The position numbers were made by a program, and so were the translations under genes. Positions 1-4,937 of a DNA stretch of 6,190 nt are shown piece by piece (the stretch's first letter is position 1; each line of letters starts with the position of its first letter). The stretch is from NCBI GenBank assembly GCA_037139695.1, contig JBAXFX010000068.1, positions 1 to 6,190 on the forward strand. Reading direction: 5' to 3'. The stretch comes from JAAXTX01 sp037139695 (lineage in GTDB: Bacteria; Patescibacteriota; Minisyncoccia; Moranbacterales; UBA1568). The notes beneath the pieces were generated by a model. The model made no database searches. It saw only the letters and a program-made list of their open reading frames with translations, and was not told the DNA's origin.

Positions 1-2
1 AG

Positions 3-149
3 TCACGCGAACTGTTATTGGACACCGACGCGCCCGACTTCGGCGGCCACGGCCGGGTCGACCCCGCCGTCCATTTCCCGGTGGACGCACACGGCCTGAT
101 GAAGATCTACAGCCCGTCGCGCACCGGGTTGGTGTTCGCGCGGGTCTGA
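3..149 (+). CDS. C-terminal end of a probable alpha-amylase-family glycosidase or glucan branching enzyme (5' partial)
   Basis: The frame beginning at base 3 is open from the window edge to TGA at 147-149 and gives 48 residues. It contains LLLDTDAPDFGGHGRVD, followed by HFPVDAHG, and ends in SRTGLVFARV. This style (a Leu/Asp stretch, then FGGHGR, a short G-containing loop and a final hydrophobic strand) resembles the all-beta C-terminal domain of GH13 enzymes such as alpha-amylases and GlgB-type branching enzymes, which act on alpha-glucans. The catalytic barrel lies outside the window, so the exact enzyme cannot be named. The gene points the same way as the downstream operon but is separated from it by 468 bases, so it is probably a separate core gene at the edge of an accessory region. 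Its last 12 codons are echoed at 183-219. The reading frame is convincing; the family assignment is moderate. Confidence 0.6.
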   Translation, partial: SRELLLDTDAPDFGGHGRVDPAVHFPVDAHGLMKIYSPSRTGLVFARV

Positions 150-150
150 C
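113..150 (+). repeat. Direct repeat copy A, inside the 3' end of the glycosidase gene
   Basis: This 38-base stretch covers the last codons and stop of the upstream gene plus one base. It recurs at 183-220 with 35 of 38 bases identical (differences at 119, 129 and 131). Copy A is the one joined to the open reading frame. The repeat starts are 70 bases apart. Confidence 0.85.
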
Positions 151-182
151 CACCTTGTCATCCCCTCCCTCCCCTGGGCCTA

Positions 183-220
183 CCCGTCACGCACCGGGCT
201 AGTGTTCGCGCGGGTCTGAC
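183..220 (+). repeat. Direct repeat copy B, displaced 3' end of the glycosidase gene
   Basis: This is a second copy of the final codons and TGA stop of the upstream gene, sitting 33 bases beyond the real stop codon. Read in the matching frame it encodes the same PSRTGLVFARV and stop. The three differences are TCG to TCA (Ser) and TTG to CTA (Leu, two bases), all silent. Upstream of the repeat the sequence no longer matches the gene, apart from a possible TAC codon just before it. It therefore looks like the tail of a diverged allele left behind by insertion or recombination rather than a simple tandem slip. No integrase gene is visible in the window, so calling it an attachment site is only a suggestion. 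Confidence 0.7.
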
Positions 221-617
221 ACATCGCCTCGGTGACGCGCAATCTGTCCCCCCCTTGGATCGGGCGTCCCCGCATGAAACGAAATCCATCCAGCCCTACG
301 TCACCGATGGTTGCGCCGCGCTCGGCCCGGATGTCGCGTCCTCGCCGCCGTGCGCACCTTCTTGGAAAAGGCAGGTTTGCTCCACCAAGAGACCTTCAAC
401 GCAAGGGTCTGGTTTCATGGCCGTATCAGCACTCCGCCAGACTCCCCAAATCCAATGATCCAGCTCCGGCGTTTTACCCTTCCCAGCTATCAGATTCCGC
501 GCTTTTCTACTCCTGTGCTCCTTGCCGTCGCCAAAGAACGCCTCTACGACCTGAGTGCCGGAACGAATCGGGTCCCGGAGGGCCGCAACTTGCTCGCCTG
601 AAACCTTCCTATCCCGC
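221..617. other. Gene-free stretch between the glycosidase end and hsdM1
   Basis: I see no recognisable gene, RNA or clear promoter here. Several overlapping open frames cross it on both strands (for example 232-636 and 311-601 on +, 296-706 on -). Their translations are rich in Arg, Ser and Pro, show no domain I recognise, and are what GC-rich non-coding DNA often produces. No good -35/-10 pair and no hairpin followed by a T run could be picked out by eye. The operon promoter should lie here, since hsdM1 is the first gene of the coupled series. The stretch could also hold decayed remains of an older insertion. Confidence 0.5.
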
Positions 618-2111
618 GTGTCGCCACTCACACTAGCCAAACTCGAATCCCACCTTTGGGAAGCCGCAAACATCCTGCGCGGTCCGGTCGATGCCGCAGA
701 CTTCAAGACCTACGTTTTTCCGCTTCTGTTTTTCAAGCGCATCTCGGACGTGCATCACGAGGAGCACACGACGGCGCTGAAAGAGTTCGATGGCGACGAG
801 GAAGCCGCGCTTTTCCCGGAAAACTATGGCTTCCAGGTGCCGGATGGCAGCCACTGGCGCGACGTGCGAAAAGTCGCCAAGAATGTCGGACAGGCGCTCC
901 AGACTGCCCTGCGCGGCATTGAGCAGGCGAATCCGCACACGCTTTACGGCATTTTCGGCGATGCCCAATGGACGAACAAAGACCGGCTGTCGGACGCATT
1001 GCTGCGCGACCTGATCGAGCACTTTTCCCGGATTTCCCTGGGAAACACCCATGCCAAGGTGGACATCCTCGGCCAGTCCTACGAATACCTGATCAAGAAG
1101 TTCGCCGACGTCACCAACAAGAAGGCCGGCGAGTTCTACACACCGCGCTCTGTCGTCCGGCTCATGGTGAACATCTTGGATCCACGCGAGGGCGATTCGA
1201 TTTACGACCCGACCTGCGGCACCGGCGGCATGTTGTTGGAGGCCATCCACCATGTGCAGGAAACCCGGGGCGATGTCCGAACGCTCTGGGGTAAGCTCTT
1301 TGGTCAGGAGAAAAACCTCACCACTTCCGCCATCGCCCGCATGAACTTGTTCCTGCACGGCGCCGCTGACTTCCAGATCGTGCGCGGCGACACCCTGCGG
1401 AATCCCGCATTCTTCCTGGGGGACAGCCTCGCCACCTTCGACTGCGTCATCGCCAATCCACCGTTCTCATTGGAAAAATGGGGCGATGAAGTCTGGTCCA
1501 GCGATCCCTATGGCCGCAACTTTGCCGGCATGCCACCCGCCAAGAGCGGCGATTTCGCATTCGTGCAGCACATGATCAAGTCGATGGCCCCTAAAACCGG
1601 GCGCATGGCTGTCGTCCTGCCGCACGGCGCCCTGTTCCGCATGGGTAAAGAGGGCGAGATTCGCCGGAAACTCCTCGGCATGGACCTGCTGGAAGCCGTC
1701 ATCGGTCTCGGTCCCAATCTTTTTTACGGCACGGGCCTCGCCGCCTGCATCCTCGTCTTCCGGCAAAAGAAAAAGAAGGACCGGAAAAACAAGGTGATCA
1801 TCGTCGATGCCTCCAAGGAGTTCAAATCCGGCCGCGCTCAGAACGAATTGTTACCCGAGCACGTTGCGCGCATCAACGGTTGGGTCCGCGCCTACTCCGA
1901 TGTCGAAGGCATCGCGCGCGTCGTCACCTTGGATGAAATCGCTTCCAATGACCACAACCTCAATATCCCGCGCTACATCGAGCCGACGGTCGATCAGGAC
2001 GTGCTTACCGTGAAGGACGCGATGAAGCGTTTGCAAGAAAGCGCAAAGACGGCGTGTGCGGCAGAGGAAAGGCTTGTAGGAATACTTAAAAGGGAGGGCA
2101 TATTAATTTGA
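618..2111 (+). CDS. hsdM: Type I restriction-modification DNA methyltransferase subunit M (first copy)
   Basis: This encodes an HsdM-type N6-adenine DNA methyltransferase, which transfers the methyl group of SAM to adenine within a site chosen by an HsdS subunit. Residues about 5-140 match the HsdM N-terminal helical domain (KLESHLWEAANILRG, then FPLLFFKRISD and GIFGDAQWTNKDRLSD). The N6_Mtase domain follows with FYTPRSVVRLM at 173-183, SAM-binding DPTCGTGGML at 197-206 and catalytic NPPF at 280-283. All key motifs look intact. I chose GTG at 618 over the in-frame ATG at 555 because it makes the N-terminus align residue for residue with the second copy (SPLTLAKLESHLW against TRITQQQLESYLW) and gives an identical length of 497 residues, normal for HsdM. 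No Shine-Dalgarno precedes either start. The TGA overlaps the TTG start of the next gene. Family assignment is secure; the start is likely. Confidence 0.93.
   Translation: MSPLTLAKLESHLWEAANILRGPVDAADFKTYVFPLLFFKRISDVHHEEHTTALKEFDGDEEAALFPENYGFQVPDGSHWRDVRKVAKNVGQALQTALRGIEQANPHTLYGIFGDAQWTNKDRLSDALLRDLIEHFSRISLGNTHAKVDILGQSYEYLIKKFADVTNKKAGEFYTPRSVVRLMVNILDPREGDSIYDPTCGTGGMLLEAIHHVQETRGDVRTLWGKLFGQEKNLTTSAIARMNLFLHGAADFQIVRGDTLRNPAFFLGDSLATFDCVIANPPFSLEKWGDEVWSSDPYGRNFAGMPPAKSGDFAFVQHMIKSMAPKTGRMAVVLPHGALFRMGKEGEIRRKLLGMDLLEAVIGLGPNLFYGTGLAACILVFRQKKKKDRKNKVIIVDASKEFKSGRAQNELLPEHVARINGWVRAYSDVEGIARVVTLDEIASNDHNLNIPRYIEPTVDQDVLTVKDAMKRLQESAKTACAAEERLVGILKREGILI
948..1028 (+). repeat. Conserved 27-codon block shared by both hsdM genes (copy in hsdM1)
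   Basis: This encodes residues 111-137, GIFGDAQWTNKDRLSDA through LRDLIEHFS. It matches 3133-3213 in hsdM2 at 26 of 27 residues and 69 of 81 bases. Eleven of the 12 base differences are silent, so the match reflects protein-level constraint rather than recent copying. Confidence 0.8.
2091..2098 (+). promoter_or_regulatory. Ribosome binding site for the HTH/GIY-YIG gene
   Basis: The purine-rich AGGGAGGG lies inside the last codons of hsdM1, nine bases before TTG at 2108. It decides the unusual TTG start: the frame has a start candidate exactly overlapping the hsdM1 stop, and this is the only well-placed Shine-Dalgarno nearby. Confidence 0.7.
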
Positions 2112-2806
2112 AAGGGACCGAAGTCATTCTAGCGCTGAAAAAGAAATTCAAGGTAACAACTGACCGCAGCTTGGCCGATGTCACCGGACTTTCTATCCCC
2201 TCGATTCAAAACTGGAAAAATCGGACGACCTGCACTCCGCTTCAAGTCGCCGGACTGGTTTATTCCGCTTCCAAGTCGGGGGCCGTCCGATTTCGCAAAA
2301 ACGCGATTCGCCCCCTGGTGGAATTTTTTGAAATTGAACTCTGTGATTCTATGCACGGAGCCAATGACAAACTGTTCGACTGTTGCGACGAGAAAGGGGA
2401 CCCGCATCCCTATTTCCTCGGATTGAAGGAGGAATTAGACATCACTCACGGAGTCTACCTTTTCTTCGACAGTCGAGGCCAAGCGATTTATGTTGGTAAA
2501 GCACGACGCCAGAGTCTTTGGAAGGAAATGAATCTCGCACTAAATAGAGACCGAGGAAAAGTGCAGATGATCAAACGTGTGAAGCATCCGGTATGCAAAA
2601 TGGCATACCGAACGAGTGACGAAAAATCACGACAGATTGTGGATCAACAAGTTCCTCTTTCTGGCATAGCTTCTTATTTCAGCGCCTATGAGGTAGATGA
2701 TAAAATGATTGAAGATGTAGAGGCTCTGCTGGTCCGCAGTTTCGCCAACAATCTACTCAATAAACGCATGGAGCGGTTCGCTCGCCACCGTTATCCCGTC
2801 AAATGA
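2108..2806 (+). CDS. Helix-turn-helix and GIY-YIG nuclease-domain protein
   Basis: The product is 232 residues with two recognisable parts. Residues about 18-40 (RSLADVTGLSIPSIQNWKNR) form an XRE/CI-repressor-like helix-turn-helix, suggesting DNA binding. From residue 115 there is a GIY-YIG domain: GVYLFF (Tyr117), then IYVGKA (Tyr128), and near the end VEALLVRSF with Glu205 and Asn218 where UvrC-type domains carry the metal-binding Glu and a conserved Asn. The spacing of the two Tyr motifs resembles UvrC. The Arg that UvrC carries about ten residues after the second Tyr is Trp138-Lys139 here, so catalysis is uncertain. The gene starts with TTG overlapping the hsdM1 stop and ends in an ATGA overlap with hsdM2, so it is embedded between two methyltransferase genes. 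It is visibly poorer in GC than they are (26 of 60 bases at 2641-2700, against 38 of 60 at 1201-1260), which suggests separate acquisition. It may be a nuclease accessory or a regulator of the system. Confidence 0.8.
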   Translation: MKGTEVILALKKKFKVTTDRSLADVTGLSIPSIQNWKNRTTCTPLQVAGLVYSASKSGAVRFRKNAIRPLVEFFEIELCDSMHGANDKLFDCCDEKGDPHPYFLGLKEELDITHGVYLFFDSRGQAIYVGKARRQSLWKEMNLALNRDRGKVQMIKRVKHPVCKMAYRTSDEKSRQIVDQQVPLSGIASYFSAYEVDDKMIEDVEALLVRSFANNLLNKRMERFARHRYPVK

Positions 2807-4296
2807 CCCGCATCACCCAACAACAACTCGAATCCTACCTCTGGGGAGCCGCCGTGCTTCTCCGGGGCACGATTGATGCGGGCGACTACAAGCAGTTCAT
2901 CTTCCCTCTGCTGTTTTACAAGCGCTTGTGCGATGTCTTCGATGAGGAGACCGTCACCGCGCTGCGCGATTCTGGCGGCGACCAGGATTTTGCGATGTTC
3001 CCGGAAAATCACCGTTTCCAGATTCCGACAGACGCGCATTGGCGGGAGATCCGTAAAGTCAGCCGGGATGTGGGCCGGGGTTTGCAGCAGGCGATGCGCG
3101 CCATCGAGACCGCCAACCCTGACAAACTCTTTGGCATCTTCGGCGATGCGCAGTGGACAAACAAGGACCGCCTGTCCGATGCCATGCTGCGCGACCTCAT
3201 CGAGCACTTCTCCACGCTGGAACTCACCGTCGCCAACCTGCCCGAAGACGAACTGGGCCAGGGCTACGAATATCTCATCAAGAAATTCGCCGACGACTCC
3301 GGTCACACGGCTGCCGAGTTCTACACCAACCGAACGGTCGTCCACCTCATGACCGAGATGCTTGACGTGCAGCCCGGCGAGTCGGTCTATGACCCCACCT
3401 GCGGGTCCGGCGGCATGTTGCTGTCCTGCATCACGCACCTGCGGCGGCATCGCAAAGAGTGGCGCAATGTGAAACTCTACGGCCAGGAGCGGAATTTGAT
3501 GACCTCGTCCATCGCCCGGATGAACTGCTTTCTCCACGGCATCGAGGATTTTCGGATCGAGCGCGGTGACACCCTGGCCGAACCGAAGCTCGTCGAAGGC
3601 GACCGACTCCAGCGCTTCGATGTCGTGCTGGCCAATCCACCCTACTCGATCAAGCAGTGGAACCGCGAAGCCTTCGCCGCCGACCCTTGGGGGCGCAATC
3701 TTTTCGGTGTCCCGCCGCAGGGTAGGGCCGATTACGCCTTCCAGCAGCACATCCTGCAAAGTCTCAAGCCCAAGACCGGGCGCTGCGCCGTCCTCTGGCC
3801 CCACGGCGTCCTTTTCCGCAAGGAGGAGGCGGACATGCGGCGCAAACTCATCGAAGCCGACCTCATCGAATGTGTCCTCGGCCTTGGTCCGAACCTCTTC
3901 TACAACTCACCCATGGAAGCCTGCGTCGTCGTCTGCCGCACGCAAAAGCCCAAAACCCGGCGAGGCAAAATCCTGTTCATCAATGCGGTGAACGAAGTCA
4001 CCCGCGAACGCGCGCAGAGCTTCCTCACCGACGAGCATCTCCAGCGCGTCGTCCGCGCCTATCAGGACTTCAAAGACGAGCCCGGCTTCACCCGCGTCGT
4101 GCCGATTGAGGAAATCCGGGCGAAGGAAGGGAACCTGAGTATCCCGCTGTATGTCGGTGGGGAAACGCAGGCGCAAACGGACGCCGCCACCAAAACGGCC
4201 ACCACAGCGTTGCCCGATGCTCTCACGGGCTGGCTGGAAAGCTCGCGTAAAGTCCGTGATTCGTTGCAAACTCTCCTCACCGCCCCCGCAAAATGA
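2803..4296 (+). CDS. hsdM: Type I restriction-modification DNA methyltransferase subunit M (second copy)
   Basis: This is a second HsdM-type adenine methyltransferase of 497 residues, paralogous to the first along nearly its whole length; by eye roughly half the residues agree. It has the N-terminal helical domain (QLESYLWGAAVLLRG, FPLLFYKRLCD) and the N6_Mtase domain with FYTNRTVVHLM at 173-183, DPTCGSGGML at 197-206 and NPPY at 278-281. The first two motifs sit at the same residue numbers as in copy 1. Motif I and the NPPY catalytic motif are intact, so it should be active. One oddity is Asn in FYTN, where copy 1 and most HsdM proteins have Pro. The last 50 or so residues, after LSIPLYVGG, differ completely from copy 1 and may contact different partners. 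The ATG overlaps the preceding stop (ATGA) and has no Shine-Dalgarno of its own, so translation is probably coupled to the GIY-YIG gene. The stop overlaps the DUF4062 start in the same way. Confidence 0.93.
   Translation: MTRITQQQLESYLWGAAVLLRGTIDAGDYKQFIFPLLFYKRLCDVFDEETVTALRDSGGDQDFAMFPENHRFQIPTDAHWREIRKVSRDVGRGLQQAMRAIETANPDKLFGIFGDAQWTNKDRLSDAMLRDLIEHFSTLELTVANLPEDELGQGYEYLIKKFADDSGHTAAEFYTNRTVVHLMTEMLDVQPGESVYDPTCGSGGMLLSCITHLRRHRKEWRNVKLYGQERNLMTSSIARMNCFLHGIEDFRIERGDTLAEPKLVEGDRLQRFDVVLANPPYSIKQWNREAFAADPWGRNLFGVPPQGRADYAFQQHILQSLKPKTGRCAVLWPHGVLFRKEEADMRRKLIEADLIECVLGLGPNLFYNSPMEACVVVCRTQKPKTRRGKILFINAVNEVTRERAQSFLTDEHLQRVVRAYQDFKDEPGFTRVVPIEEIRAKEGNLSIPLYVGGETQAQTDAATKTATTALPDALTGWLESSRKVRDSLQTLLTAPAK
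3133..3213 (+). repeat. Conserved 27-codon block shared by both hsdM genes (copy in hsdM2)
   Basis: This is the partner of 948-1028, at identical residue positions 111-137. The only residue change is Leu to Met in the middle of the block. It lies in the HsdM N-terminal helical domain, a region known in the family for subunit and DNA contacts. Confidence 0.8.
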
Positions 4297-4937
4297 GCAA
4301 AGCAAAACCAAAACTCACCATCCTTGTTTCTTCGACCGTTTACGGCATCGAAGAACTGCTGGATCGTGTTTACACCCTGCTCACGAGCTACGGCTATGAC
4401 GTGTGGATGTCCCATAAAGGCACCTTGCCGGTTCGCTCGGATCGCACGGCATTTCAGAACTGCCTTGCTGCTGTGGACAAGTGCGATCTCTTTCTTGGCA
4501 TCATCACTCCCTATTATGGCAGCGGCCAGGATCCAAAGAAGCCGGATGAGCCTTCGATTGTTCATCAGGAAATGCGTCGGGCAATCGAACTGAAAAAGCC
4601 CCGTTGGATTCTCGCACACGACCATGTCGTATTCACTCGTGGCCTTCTCACAAATTTGGGTTTCAAAGGCAAGGACGGCAGGAAGAAGCTGACGTTGAAG
4701 AAGAAGCCGATCCTCGATGATTTGCGGGTTCTTGACCTCTACGAGGAGGCGACTTTCGACGCAGAAGATATACCGTTGGCGGACCGCGACGGCAATTGGG
4801 TCCAGAAGTTCCAAAACACCGAGGACGGTTCGCTTTTCGTCGGCTCCCAGTTCTTCCGGTATCAGGAAGTCGAGAAGTTCATCGAAGAAAACTTCGCCAG
4901 CGGTTCGCCGCTGCCTCCGAAAGGAGGTGAATCATGA
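4293..4937 (+). CDS. DUF4062 domain protein, possible TIR-like sensor or effector
   Basis: The 214-residue product opens with LTILVSSTVYGIEELLDRVY at residues 8-27, the first beta strand, SST loop and helix typical of DUF4062. CDLFLGIITPYYGSG follows, as a second strand and loop, and then SIVHQEMRRAIELKKPRWIL with Ser88 and Glu93. This fold resembles TIR/SEFIR and nucleoside deoxyribosyltransferase-type Rossmann domains, in which a helix Glu is often catalytic; any NAD or nucleotide chemistry here is inference. A Lys/Arg-rich stretch (residues about 128-146) precedes a less recognisable C-terminal part. There is no signal peptide or membrane segment, so it is cytoplasmic. The ATG overlaps the hsdM2 stop with no Shine-Dalgarno of its own, and the stop overlaps the next start, so it is made as part of the operon. 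DUF4062 proteins occur in restriction and other defence loci, but their exact role is not established. Confidence 0.78.
   Translation: MSKAKPKLTILVSSTVYGIEELLDRVYTLLTSYGYDVWMSHKGTLPVRSDRTAFQNCLAAVDKCDLFLGIITPYYGSGQDPKKPDEPSIVHQEMRRAIELKKPRWILAHDHVVFTRGLLTNLGFKGKDGRKKLTLKKKPILDDLRVLDLYEEATFDAEDIPLADRDGNWVQKFQNTEDGSLFVGSQFFRYQEVEKFIEENFASGSPLPPKGGES
4920..4930 (+). promoter_or_regulatory. Exceptionally strong Shine-Dalgarno for the AlbA_2 gene
   Basis: AAAGGAGGTGA is an 11-base perfect complement to the usual 3' tail of bacterial 16S rRNA. It sits inside the last codons of the DUF4062 gene with six bases between GGAGG and ATG 4934. It firmly fixes that start. It is also the strongest such site in a window where hsdM1, hsdM2 and the DUF4062 gene have none. 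Confidence 0.88.

Noticed and set aside
150..182. Terminator for the glycosidase gene
   Set aside because: The stretch is C-rich with no convincing hairpin or T run.
555..617. ATG 555 as the start of hsdM1
   Set aside because: The extra 21 residues are Arg/Ser-rich, match nothing in copy 2, and have no Shine-Dalgarno. GTG 618 gives an exact alignment and equal length.
296..706. Possible minus-strand gene of 136 codons
   Set aside because: No known domain is visible, it runs into the start of hsdM1, and overlapping open frames on the other strand are equally long.
633..1358. Minus-strand open frame of 241 codons
   Set aside because: Antisense shadow of hsdM1; it resembles the 2791-3804 shadow only because the two hsdM genes are paralogous.
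2791..3804. Long open frame of 337 codons on the minus strand
   Set aside because: It lies antisense to hsdM2, whose + frame carries every HsdM motif. The minus translation has no recognisable domain and is typical of GC-rich antisense shadows.
4062..4814. Minus-strand open frame of 250 codons across the hsdM2 and DUF4062 junction
   Set aside because: It is antisense to two genes with clear family motifs and has no domain of its own.
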